Assembly: GCA_036971715.1 (NCBI GenBank)
Contig: JAVHJL010000004.1
Location: 1,922,001-1,986,000 of the forward strand
Length of the DNA stretch: 64,000 bases
Source of the DNA: Arthrobotrys musiformis
Lineage: Eukaryota > Ascomycota > Orbiliomycetes > Orbiliales > Orbiliaceae
Reading direction: 5' to 3'
The notes under the pieces were generated by a model. The model did not search any database, was not told the DNA's origin, and saw only the letters and a list, made by a program, of their open reading frames with translations. Position numbers and translations under genes: made by a program. Shown here in pieces: positions 1-12,000 of this stretch (position 1 is its first letter; every line of letters starts with the position of its first letter).

Positions 1-906
1 TGTATGAGCTCATGCGACCAATTGGCCCGAAATGATTCCTTTTTGGTGGCATAAGCAGCCACGAGTCTTTCCGAAGCGGTGTATCAACTTGGACCTTCTC
101 GTGTGTATCCCACGCACATCTACGTGATACCAGTAACGTTACGTTCGTGGAATGTCAAATCTACCGCCCAGCTGGCCCAGACATCTACCGTAGATTATCA
201 ACTTCCCCGCCTTTCCCGCGAAGAAGTTTTAGATCATTCTCGCGAAATTAAAAAGCCAGGTGCCAATCGGAATCGCAACGGATTAGGTTCCTGTAAGCCC
301 TTTGGGCAATTGGGTAGCTCTCAATCGCTTACCCGGAGCAAGCAAGCAAGCTTGATTGAACTGCCCCTGGCCTTGTCTGCATTGTTAGTATCCAGTGGAT
401 CCGGACACCACATTTTTCTTGGGTAACGAAGGTTTGCAATGTGAATCGCAGGAATTCTCCTGGAAAACTTTGTAGTCTTTTCGGAAGTTAGGCTTCTTAG
501 TTGCATGTAAGTGGTTCAGGATAATTTATTGTTCGGCGGGTGAATCGCAATTTAGACGTCCGGAATTTCTCATATAAGTGGTGGTGAGGGGGCCTGCTTT
601 CCCACGGTTCCATCTGAACTCTTCGAATTCACCCAACGAACGCCTTTGCAGCCGGTCAGGAAAGTACCGACATCGCTCGCATCGCCATCGTCAAATTGGG
701 CTTCGAAGTTTTCTTCGTGACCTGGTCCTTTTGGTCGCTTGTAAAAAACAAAAAGGCCGTCAGTCGCCCGTCGTTGACTTTTCATCCCGTTAACCGGCCG
801 CGGAGAAGCTTCTTTGCTTCTATCTTCGTCTTCTTCTTCTATTTTTCCTTCTTGATCGTCTTATAATACCATTTCGTTATTACTTTTACTTTTTCAAGTT
901 GCGAAA
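1..906. other. Intergenic region upstream of the beta-glucosidase gene
   Basis: No coding region is supported here. Open frames on both strands are short, overlap each other and have no family resemblance. The last 100 bases before the GH3 start codon are pyrimidine-rich (TTCTTC runs near 806-850), with an AT-rich TATAATA-like stretch near 862. That is the usual look of a fungal core promoter. The stretch therefore most likely holds the GH3 promoter and the end of an unseen left-hand neighbour. Confidence 0.5.
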
Positions 907-3900
907 ATGGCTCCCAGCAAAGTCTCAGTACTTGGAAATGCTATTCTGTTCCTCTCAGCCCTAACGGGCGCCCAAGAACCGGTACGGCTCGTCTCGCTTC
1001 CTCTATACTGAATGCAATGTGTTCGAACCCTTTTGGCCAGCGACACAATGTCAATGGCCAAGTGCGGTGCATGTCTGTGCTGTGCTGTGCCCTGCACCGA
1101 AGGAATGGTGTCGCAAGGTCTTCGAACGGCGGATTCCGAGATATACAATTGCACTATAACCGCTGCATATCTTGGGGTTCCGACTTTAGATCTAGCGTAC
1201 TAGCTAAGCTAAGCAGCTATGCTATCGCAAAGTTTTCCCTGAACCGGAAGATGATGTAGAGCTATGATGCCCTTGGGTGTTCGCTAGTTGCGACTGCATG
1301 AATTCGAAATGCATCGATGCAATGATGATAATTATATCGAATGTATGTACACATGCTGATGCTCTTTTGCGCCCCGGCGCGTACTCTTTACGTTACATAG
1401 GAAATTCCGACTTTCGAACATCACTCGCCGCCAGCATATCCACCCCCAATCGGAACTGGGGACAATTTTCCAGAATGGAGCGAGGCGTATTCAAAGGCGC
1501 AAGCTGTCGTTGCACAAATGACTATCGCAGAGAAAGGTATGTCAGCGGCTTGCCAGGCCGGCCGAAATTAAATGAGGCTGAGCATCCCGCCATCGATTCG
1601 GGCGCAAAGTGCAATATATCAACCACACGACAACACAATTACCCTCCCCTAAAACCCTAGCCGATTCTACAGCTCTTTTTTATATTGTAACAAGACACCG
1701 AAAACAGATGATTCCAAGTTTAGGAATCGTCTCCACTTTCATACGTCTTGGAAAGGAAGAATACTACATGGGGCCATACGTAATCTACTCAATGACTCCA
1801 TTGTTCTTGAGCCTGCATGTCTGCCTAATTGCCTCGGCTTCCAGAATTCTGTTTCGAACACATTCGCATTCGCATTGTGTGATTGTAACCTTCGCTCACG
1901 TTTGATGTTTCTATAGTGAACTTGACATCCGGTGTCGGCTGGGAAGGTGAACAATGTGTGGGGAATACTGGTGGCGTTCCTCGACTTGGTATTAGGGGTC
2001 TATGTCTCCAGGATAGCCCTCTTGGTAAGTTTAGATCACCCCCTCCCTATATCGAGGGAGGTGGATCTCGAACTTTCGATTGGCTATCTACAAGGTTGGC
2101 TGACATTCAAGGGTTGTTACAGGCATCCGATTTGGACAATACTCTTCGGCTTTTCCTGCCGGTGTTACGATTGCAGCCACATGGGATGAGGACTTAGCAT
2201 ACGCTCGAGGGTACGCAATGGGTGTGGAGCACCGTGGCAAGGGAGTCGACGTTCAGCTCGGCCCCGTCTCCGGGCCCTTGGGATTGTTCCCAGAGGGTAT
2301 GTCGAATCGACCCCGTAGTCGATGATTCATCTGAGACTTATAGAAAACTAATTTTTATATACAGGCGGCAGGAATTGGGAGGGTGGAGGCTCAGACCCAT
2401 ACCTTAGCGGAATTGGTCTTGCCGCTGCAGTTCGAGGCATCCAGGTACGTATGCAATAGCGGAAAGTCGCAACTTTCTACGATGACTAACTAGTCATTCA
2501 ATATAGGACGCAGGGGTTATTGCATGCGCGAAGCATTTCATCGGTGGGTCCCTCAAACTTGAGCCGCTTGTTTCTTCAAGTGTTTGAAGATATTTGGAAT
2601 TACTCGTGGATGAATGACTGACTTACGGAACATAAAATATGCAGCTAACGAACAAGTATGTACAAAAAGTCGATTCTTTAAAAATGCGTTTTTGTCCTAG
2701 AGGCGTACTTCTTAGGAGCGGCTCAACGGAAAAACACATGATCATGCATGCTAAACTGTTGTTTTTTGAAACGTTCTAGGAACATTATCGCCAACGTGGG
2801 GAAAACGCCATCGCGGTCAATGAGAGTATCAGCGCCAATGTTGATGATCGTACGATGCACGAGGTGTACGTCTGGCCTTTCGCTGACGCGGTCAAGGCTG
2901 GCGTCGGCTCCATCATGTGCTCGTGAGTAACTCCAACATCCTTCAACTTTTTTTTGTTTTCAACCGTGGCGATGAACCCGGTTTTAGGATTTACATTGAC
3001 TAACAATACTACCTTGCTATAGTTACAACCAGGTAAGATCGCCAGCTGCAATGTAGACGGCGATTCAACCGGCTGACAAGGCCGTTTTTTTTAGATCAAC
3101 AACTCCTATGGTTGCCAGAACAGTGAATTGATGAACGGTATCTTGAAAAACGAACTTGGATTCCAAGGGTAACCAATCCCCAATCAGAACACCAACATGG
3201 ATGGCATCGGTCTCTAACAATTGTGGATACAATCAGCTTCGTTGTCTCCGATTGGCAAGCTCAGCAGTAAGTATCTATATGTCCCGTCTACAATCATATA
3301 TCTCAAACTAACGTTATTTATCATAGTGGCGGCGTTTGTATGATACGGCCCCTGATTATATTTGTGATACATGAAGATGACAATTGCTAACATGATGTTG
3401 CTTGATTCCAGCGACCGCTTTGGCCGGCCTTGGTAAGTCTTCCAATCTTCCGATAGGATCGCCAGGATCTAGAAGTAGACATGGATTTGACTAACGAATA
3501 TGCAATGACCTCTAGATATGGTATATTCTCCTGAAACCAGCATTTACAAGCTTTCGTCAACCCATGTCTAACGATTATGCAAAATAGGCTATGCCCGGTG
3601 ACCAGCTATTCTCTTCAGGAAACGCATGGTGGTATGTTTTGTGAATACCCGACGGATACCCAAGATCCCGCACGTTCTAACAAGGATCCAATAGGGCCGC
3701 AAACCTGACTGGTGCCGTCCTCAACGGCAGTGTTCCAATTTGGAGACTGGATGGTAAGTGGATCCTTCACCTTAATTAGGCTTTCAAGATTAGAGACTGA
3801 CAATGAGGCAGATATGGCAACCCGCATTATGGTAAATTCCGAAATCCTAAAAAGAAAAACATATCACAACATGATTGTGACTCAAGTACCCCTTTCTAAC

Positions 3901-5731
3901 CCGTGTGACTTTGAATGAATGTAGGCTTCTTTCTACAAGGTTGGTCTTGATCAGGACAGAGTTGATGTCAACCTCGACTCCTGGACCACCGATGTTTACG
4001 GCTACAGACACTGGGGTGCTAAGGAGGGATATGGACTTATCAACGGAAACGTTGACGTTCGTGGCAACCATGCTACCCTCATCCGTGAAATCGCCGCAAA
4101 GGGAACTGTCATCCTCAAGAACATTGCCAAGGCTCTCCCTCTCCGAAGGCCCAGGCAAATTGCTGTCTTTGGATCGGATGCCACTGATAACCCGAGAGGT
4201 CCAAATGGATGCCCTGATCGTGCCTGCGCCGATGGAACAGTTGCTATGGGATGGGGTTCTGGCACTGCTAACTTCCCATACTTGATTTCTCCGTTGTCTG
4301 CACTCCAGAACAAGGCTATCGCCGACGGTACCGTCATCCAATGGGTTGTCGACGACTATGCCACCACTGAAATGGTGCAAACCGCTACCCAGGCTTCCGC
4401 TTGTCTTGTCTTCGTCAAGTCCCAAGCTGGAGAAGGTTATGTCGGTGTCGATGGAAACCAAGGTGATCGTAATAACCTTACCCTTTGGTCTAACGGAGAG
4501 GAGGTCATCCGCACTGTCGCCGGAAACTGCAACAATACCATTGTCACCATCCACTCCCCAGGACCTGTGACAATGGAAGAATGGATCGAGTAAGAATATT
4601 CCCAACGGGTCACCGTTGTTATAATTATATACGTCCAAGTTTACTGACAATGAGGTTATAGCCATCCTAACGTCACTGCCGTCCTATACGCTGGTCTCCC
4701 CGGTCAAGAGAGCGGAAACTCCATTGTCGATGTTCTCTACGGTTTGGTCGAGCCTGGTCGTCTTCCATTCACTATCGCAAAGAATGCCAAAGACTATGGT
4801 GTCAGCCTCATGTACAAGCCAGATAACACCTACGCACCTCAGCAAGGTAAGCCCAAATACCCAGATGATGGTATTGAAATATGCGATATCTAATATATGT
4901 TGCGAATCTACAGAGTTGGGCGGCCTCCTCATTGATCACCGCTACTTCGACAAGCATAACATCGAGCCACGCTTCGAATTCGGCTGTAAGTTCTCACCAC
5001 GTTGAGCCACGATATCCCCCCGTGGCCAAAAAGTTACACAAAGACAAAGTTCTAATCCCACATTTTTTACCAAAATAGTCGGTCTCACCTTCACAAGCTG
5101 GAAATACCACGACATCACAGTCCGCAAGACTAACGCCGGTTCCTACAACGCCGCCTCCGGCCGCACCCCATCCGCCAAAACCACCAAGGTCACCGAATCA
5201 GCCGAATCCCTCCTCTTCCCCGATGGCTTCCACAAAGTCAGCTCCTACAACTACCCATGGCTCAACTCCACCTCCGACGTAAAACAAGACGGCTCAAACG
5301 GCCCCGAAGACGCCTACGACCCCAACGGCACCCCCATCCGTCCAGCAGGCGGTGCACCAGGCGGTAACCCAGGCCTCTACGACGTCCTCTACGAAGTCAA
5401 CGTCACCCTCTCCAACACCGGAAAACGCAACGGCGAGGAAGTAGTCCAGCTCTACATCTCCCAAGGTGAAGTCGACGATCCCGTCCGCGTCCTCCGTGGG
5501 TTCCGCAGGGTTTCCGTTAACGCCGGAAAATCCGCCTGCGTTACCTTCTCGATCACTAGAAGGGATATCTCCCGTTGGGATACCGCCACCCAGAACTGGG
5601 TTATCAGCTCTGCTGCGAAGACGGTGTACGTCGGAAGAAGCTCCAGGGATCTACCGCTCGTCGCTAAGTTGAATGGCGAGCGTACCGCTGGGCTTACTAA
5701 GAATAAGCCTGGTAGATTGGGAAGCTACTAA
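907..5731 (+). CDS. Secreted GH3 beta-glucosidase (cellobiase type), 21 exons
   Basis: This gene encodes an extracellular beta-glucosidase that releases glucose from cellobiose and short beta-glucans. The spliced product is about 870 residues, matching the BglA-type GH3 family (about 860). Residues 1-23 form a signal peptide. The GH3 N-domain includes the catalytic nucleophile Asp288 in FVVSDW and the block LAGLDMAMPGD. The C-domain includes the likely acid/base Glu516 in AGEGY, and a fibronectin-III-like domain closes the protein. Exons: 907-981, 1401-1536, 1917-2024, 2123-2296, 2365-2444, 2507-2543, 2645-2655, 2780-2922, 3023-3032, 3095-3168, 3237-3266, 3327-3337, 3412-3432, 3516-3520, 3588-3631, 3695-3753, 3812-3831, 3925-4589, 4662-4846, 4914-4985, 5079-5731. 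The two first introns (419 and 380 bp) are unusually long for this window, so an unseen exon there cannot be excluded. All phases join correctly. Four exons are 11 nt or shorter in the middle of the gene. Confidence 0.9.
3516..3520 (+). other. 5-nt micro-exon of the GH3 gene
   Basis: Exon 13 ends with CTT G at 3432 before GTAAGT, and exon 15 starts with GCT ATG CCC at 3588. Joining these two directly gives an in-frame TGA within five codons. Inserting ATATG (3516-3520, preceded by CTCTAG and followed by GTATAT) restores the frame and spells Asp-Met, as in the conserved GLDMxMPGD block of GH3 enzymes. Both flanking introns have a CTAAC branch-like motif. Confidence 0.8.
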
Positions 5732-6735
5732 ACATCCCTTGTGCGGATGATAGTTGATGAAATGATATGGAGAATATGAGAAGAATGAAGGGATATGTTG
5801 CTTCACGGGATTATATTACCATCGCATTGAGGATTAACAAGTTCTGCCTTCTTTCCCTTTCACGAAAAGAAAGGCATAAGAAAAACCCCTACTTGATTTT
5901 TGCTTTCCAGTCGAACGCCCCCTTAAAAAGAAGCGGAATGTTTCCTAATGACTAATTTTTTCTTGTTTTAATTGTTTTTTCGGCATTTGCATACACCGGG
6001 GAAAACTGATATTTCTTACGGCCGTTGTACTTTAAAAATCTGTTTATCTGCTTTTTGTCATTCACTGACCTCCAGTTGTCATTGAACATGAAAAAATACA
6101 AAATGATACCTAATCGCAAAATAAAACTGCTGTCTAACAAGTTACACTCGTAAACTACTATGTATATTCTCAGGATCCGTCCTAACGAATGCTTATGATC
6201 GAAATCGATGTATACGTAGTAAAAACCCCAAAGTGTCAAGTCGAGTTGATCACAAGATTAAAGAGAAGATTTTAAAAAGTTATCTACATCAATCTCGAAG
6301 AGAATATAGTACCCAAAGATCCTAAGAAAGAAAGGGGAAAGGGGGAGAAAGAGGAGAAAGTAAAATAAACGTCCTTTATATCCAATTGGTATCCTGCACA
6401 TCCGCTCCAGAACGGAAAAAAATAATTTTGTAAAAGGTAACATCCATATACTCCATCGCAGAAAAAAGAAAGACAATGAGATATAAAAAAGGGCTGGAAA
6501 GGGAGAGATAGAAGGAAAGGAAGGAAAGAAAATAGAACCCAGTAAAATGTTGAAATCTCCGCCTCAAAAATATGCCCAAATGTCGAAATATCCTCAACGA
6601 GAAATAAAAAAATCCAAAGATCCCAAAAACAGTACCGCCACGCCCACAGTTTATAGTTATTTATATCTGTTTTTACAGGGGCCATCATGGTGTCTGGCAC
6701 CCATTTGACCCCCGCTTCAAGATAAAAGAAAAACT
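5732..6735. other. Intergenic region between two convergent genes
   Basis: This 1-kb stretch holds the 3' ends of the GH3 gene (+) and the Zn2Cys6 gene (-). It is AT-rich and contains a purine-rich low-complexity run of G and A around 6325-6362 and again around 6495-6535. Open frames here are low-complexity Phe/Leu/Ser-rich translations of those runs and are not credible genes. Confidence 0.5.
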
Positions 6736-9734
6736 CTACAGTCCTCCCGAAAATCCCACGAAATTATTAAAATGATCTGTAGTGCCTCCCACCCCTCCAC
6801 CTCCCATCATGCTCAAGGTTCCATTATACCCAACCGCGTACCCGCCAGCGGTACTAGCACCTCCGCTCCCACTGCCGCTCGCATTCCCATCTCCGAACTC
6901 AAACATAAACTGATCCCCCCAGATCGATCCCCCACCAACATCGCTCATCAACTGGTACATCTTCCCTCCCATCCCATCCTCCCCGTTCCCCGTCCCGGTG
7001 CTATCATCCGCATATCCGCTATTAAATATATTATAAGAAGTATCGTTGCTAAGTTCGTTTGCTGTGCGCATTAATTGTTCTAGATGTGGATTATTCTCTG
7101 GAAGGAATCCGGAGTGTGGAGAAAATAGTGAGTCTTGGGCGGAGTGCGGTGATTGCATTGATACCGAAGAGTGATGGGAATGGGCGCCGGGGCTGATTAC
7201 GGGTTGCTGCTGCGAGATTGGGGATTGTGAAGGTGGGGACAGGACGAAGGGGTCATGGAGAGCTGGAGGGGATTGTTGTAGAGTGCGTGAGAAGTGGTTT
7301 ACGGGCGGTGCCATCGGTTGCTGTTGTTGAACCGGCGGACTAATTGCCAACGGATCTTGTTGGAAGACATCATATACTGATAAAGGCGTGGATTCCTGGA
7401 CGCTCGGGGTATGGCGCGGTTGCGAGATAGGTGTCAAGATGTTCTGTTCGCTGGGAGGGGGCGAGGGAACGTGGTGGACAATGTTCGCTAGGCTGGCCGG
7501 GAGGGCATGGTGGACGGGCTCAAGTGCTGTTTTCTCGGTCGTTCGACGTGAAGAGCTGCCTTCACCTCTTATCCGTTTGCTCGGGTGGCCACCTCCCAGA
7601 AGATCACCCTTCTTGCTGCAGAGTTGAATTGTGGCGGACGCAAGATTTTCGAAGACATCCCGGCAACCGATAGCCGCGGGACACCGCTCTTGCATCGACT
7701 CAAAAATCGACTTGCAAGCCATAGCGTTATGGTCGATTTGATCTACTGTAGTTCGTTTCCGAACTTCTGGACTATGCCAAAGAGCACATAGATACGATGT
7801 TCCTGTGTGATAGTTAGCGTGTGTTAACCTAGTAGTTTCGATGATGCATACCAGCTGTGAAGAGGTTGTGGCAGGCCAGCCAAGTGTAATTGATACTTTT
7901 CGCCCGGTGTAGCGATCTATACGCCTTGATAATGCGATCACCAGCATCGGAGATCACAAGATACGCCGCGGTATCCGGTTTAGGAACCGCCGGACTAAGC
8001 CCATACAACAATAACCGAGTCTGCTGGTAGTTTAAATCGATAAAACCCATATTGTAGCCACAGTTCGCTTCGTTGTCCTTTTTCGGTACCGATATCGTCC
8101 AAATATTCAACCGTCTCTCCATATCCTCTCTCCAATTCTCAATACTGGTATATTTTCTTGGAAGTTCGCTTTGTTGGTAAAGGATCTTTTGTATTTCAGA
8201 CTGGAGTTGCCGTATTCTAAACATGTGACAGGCGATTGTCCGCGAGCTTTTGTTGAGCGCATCTGGATGCCCCTCGAGGATGCCGTACTCCGATATTAAG
8301 CTATCGTCGATGTCCACCGGAAATGGTACCTTAATGGCGTCGTCTGATATTCCGAATGGCCGTCCAAGATATACGCAGACCTGCCTGTCTAGTGAATATG
8401 CGCACCAAAACAACCGTCGCCGCGCATCAATAGTCAAAGCGTCTAAGGCACGTTGCACCTGTGGTGTTTCTTGGTGGAGACCTAAATCAATACATATCCT
8501 CAGGGCAGACCCAACGACATACCACACACCAGGCACAGCTGGTCGCATCAGACTATATAATGCGAGCAACAAAACGCCCTTTAATGTGTCTAGCCTATTG
8601 GATGCCGAGAAAATCGTATCAATATACTTCATTGCAGCGGCATGAAACTTTTCCGGCATAGACTGATAAGCCGCATTCATCCCAGTAGCAATCGCCCAGA
8701 CCATGTTCATGTAATATAGCATTGGAATGTGTTCCTCTGGAAGGTCCGTCTCCTTAAGACCAGGGCGCTCGCCAAGCCAATCGTAAACAGCCTTAAGCTT
8801 TGACATGAAGACCGTTCTATGCAATATTGGTATCTGAGGATTCGCTTGGTTGAAATAGGCAAGAGAGAGTTTCTCCGCTGTCGTTCTATCGGGAAATGTT
8901 GCAGGGACAGGCTTTTGTAAAACAGTCTGAAGCTCCGCGGTGGTTGGGGGCAGGGCGTCCCCATCTTCATTCGGCCCAGTGTTGTTCTTCCAGTGCTCAG
9001 GCATTTTCCCACGGAAAGAGGCAACTCTGGCAGGTAAATGGCCGCCCGTTTTACTGCTGACTTTGACGGCTGCGAACATTAATTCTGCGAAACTGTCGAT
9101 GCCCTTGTTAGCGAACGTCAATAGGATGGTCGCGTGACATCCTGACTTACGAGATATCCTTTCCGCTAGGGCCAAGGAGAACTTCCTGAGCGGCTTCAAC
9201 CTGTCCGATCGCCCCATGACCAGTGAAAACTTGACTTTCCGAGGTCTGTCTTGGTCCTCCGCCCACAACGCTGATATGCTGCCCATTCGACTGATAGTTC
9301 GTAAAATCTTGAGATGGCCGAGAACTCAGCGGACTGACTATATCACCGTCAGCCTTCCGTTTCCTACTCGTTTCCACGGCCGACGGTTGCGATTGCGATT
9401 GAGTGGCACCAGCCAACTGCTTCTCCAGAAAAGCCACTCGTTCCTCTAAATGCGACACATAACTTCTCGGAATCTCCCTCCCAGTCGCGGCGTCGACACC
9501 GACGCATTCTACGTTTGCTTTCGCGCAAGCTGTGCATGCGGGAAATAACTGATCGCACTTTGTTTTTCGGGAACGACATCGATTGCAGGCAGATATAGAT
9601 CGGGAGATGTTCCCCGTCGTCGCCTGGGTGAGAGAGGTAGCGGATGGTACCGTAGATTTGGATCGAATGTGTGTTGGTGATGCGGCCGTTTGCGCGCCTG
9701 TTGGTAAGGCGGACTGGGGTTGCTTGGACTTCAT
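6736..9734 (-). CDS. Zn2Cys6 transcription factor with fungal-specific middle homology domain
   Basis: This is a nuclear, sequence-specific regulator of the Gal4 class, about 963 residues. The binuclear cluster CNRCRSRKTKCDQLFPACTA begins near residue 50 and has the CX2CX6CX6CX2CX6C spacing. It is followed by SYVSHLEERVAFLEKQL, a short dimerisation coiled coil. Residues 230-600 carry the fungal_trans domain (for example DARRRLFWCAYSLDRQ and LGRPFGISDD). The C-terminal third is rich in Pro, Gln, Ser and Gly, as in an activation domain. Exons on the minus strand are 9151-9734, 7852-9092 and 6736-7802; the introns are 58 and 49 bp with GCTAAC branch sites. I took the Met at 9734. An in-frame Met at 9827 would add 31 residues of hydrophobic sequence unlike a nuclear protein. 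The target genes cannot be read from sequence. It is convergent with the beta-glucosidase, which does not show that it regulates it. Confidence 0.85.
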
Positions 9735-12000
9735 GATTTTCTGATTATAAACTTTTAAACTTTTATACTGAGACCAAGAGTTGAACAAGAAGGATATTAT
9801 CGATATGAAAAAGCGTGGCAAAATCACGTCAGCGAGTGGATAGCCCTGGCGAAGGGAACTAGCATCTTTTTTGCAGAAAGAAGCTTATTGCTGTCGTGCC
9901 ACAGTCACGGATCTGGGGGGGAAACGGTTAACCGCTCCGTTGGGAGCCGCAGTTGAAGTAGTTTTTCTGCACGAAGGGGAGTATGTTTTACGAAACCGTA
10001 TGGAGAGAACACGAAGGAACCCAGGTCGAAACAACAAATTGTACTGGGGGTCTGGCCGACTAGCTTCGCGGCTTCGGCAATCTGCGTGGAGAGGGGAGGG
10101 GGGGTAAGGGGAAGGGAGGGGATTCAAATGTGAAAGAGAATGGGGAGGAGAGACAAGAGGCTGGGCTTTTAGCGAAATGTTTGAAACCAGAGAGTTCCTT
10201 ATTATAAGTTCCTGGAGTCAAGCCCTGGGTTTTTTCTGTCTTTTTTCTGTCCTTTCGTTTTTGTGATCTGAGTTTTGAGTTCTTGGTTCCGAGTAACGTT
10301 CTTAGTGATAGTGATGGCCAAGGCAGGGAAGAGGGATGTCGGACGGGAGCGAGGAATTGAAAATCGTTGCCGGATGATTGGAAGGTTCGAGGTTGAGTGA
10401 GTGATTGTAGCGGCGGATATTGATCAAGAGGAAGGAAAGAATTCTCCTAATGGCGGCAATAGAACGGAGCAGAGCAGAGCAGCTTGTCGTTCAACTTGAT
10501 CCGAATGGATGACTAGACTTAACCTGTCGTGTCAAGTCCAAGTTATGCTTTCTTCTTCTTGCTCGAGTTTTATTGTTCTTCTTGTAATTCCCGTGACAAT
10601 GGTCGAGAACATAAGTATGTAAAAACGCCCCTTCAACCCCAATAATACCCATGGCTAGGTATTAATACGCACATACTGCATTGCTGGGACTCTTTTTCGG
10701 GTTCGTCGCACGGAGACGGAGACCGAGCGATAAAGAAGAAGAGGAGAAGAAGAGTAATACCTGACTTTTGACTGACTATTAGTTTAGTTAATCTACTTTT
10801 GGGTTGTAAAAAAAGAGTGGGATGCCATTGCCTCGCAGCTAATGCCAGTGCTACAGGCTAAGAAGCCGAAGAAGACCCAGAAGCAGATGCAGAAGTAGAG
10901 GCAGAATGTGGGGGTATCCGAAGGAAAAGGAAAAAACGAGGAGGGTGTCGACCGACCAACCTAGCTAATCTGGAATAGACAGGTACGCAGGACCCACTCG
11001 TATACTCCATCCCCAAGAAACCCTTTTTCTTTTTGCCGGGGTCCTTGAACGAGAAGAAGAAGCTTAAAAGGCTTTCGGTATCACAATTCCTGTCTCTTTT
11101 CGTTTCGTGCAGTATGTGTGTGATGCATGCACCATTCTTATTTGCTTAGCTCTTTGCTAGTCTCAGGCCGGTCTTTGTATTGGGCGTCGGCCCAGTCAGC
11201 TTGAAGATAATTATTAAAAAGTCTCCGCTAGGCCAATAGTGGTTGGTATCGACATTTTAATCTGGAGTACAAGCAAAAGTTGGGCATTCGAGGATTGTCT
11301 CTGTGTCCCTTGAACCGGACAGCCTCTCGAACATGCATCGTACGGGCAATATAATATAGTATTGACATCCCAGTCCGTCCTATCCATATTGTTAGCTATC
11401 GTATTCAATATTCTAATACTCCGTACAATATCGATCAATCCGATTCAATAAACCACATAGGAAACGATTAAGAGGAGGAGGACGTGGCCAAAAGTGCAGG
11501 GCAGGGAATACCAAGTACCGGCCCTTGTTTGTTCCCCATTTGTTACCTGTTTCTTGCCGTTCCTTGGGTCTTGGTCGGTGCGATGAGTAAGAGGAGGCCA
11601 ACGAGGCTGCGCGGCAGTGCATCGATTTCCAGGCCGGCTTACGAATGCAATATGCAAATGCAATGCCATTTTTTCGATAGATTGGATTAATTGCCTTTGA
11701 ATCACATCAGACAAGACGAGGCCTCGCGCATTTAACCAAACTCGATCCAGCCAGCCAGCCAAACACAGAATCAGGACAGAGTCTCGTATTTCATTGACTT
11801 GACTTCCCCTCCACCTCCAACTCTTTCACCTCTTCTTCCTTTTCTCCATCTAAAATAAATCTCCGACAGCAACGACGACGGATACCAAAACAACCCGAGA
11901 AAACGACCATCGAGGGAAAAAGGAGGTTATAGAAATTAAAGAGATAGACTATCGATCAGAAGGGAATAACAGAAGGGCAGAGGATCAAAAGGAAAAAAAG
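9735..12000. other. 2.3-kb divergent promoter region
   Basis: This region lies between the start of the Zn2Cys6 gene (-) and the PPxY membrane protein gene (+). No open frame here looks coding. It holds purine-rich low-complexity tracts (about 10086-10160 and 10728-10760). The last 160 bases before 12001 are a pyrimidine run (near 11805-11850) followed by an A-rich leader, typical of a fungal 5' UTR. A long upstream region is common for regulator genes, which may carry long 5' leaders. Confidence 0.45.

Noticed and set aside
3847..4665. Minus-strand open frame of 272 codons inside the GH3 gene
   Set aside because: It lies antisense to the longest GH3 exon, has Ser/Asp/Gly-rich composition from the complement of codon-biased sequence, and no domain.
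6240..6735. Open frames rich in Phe/Leu on the minus strand just after the Zn2Cys6 gene
   Set aside because: They translate purine-rich low-complexity DNA in a 3' UTR; not membrane proteins.
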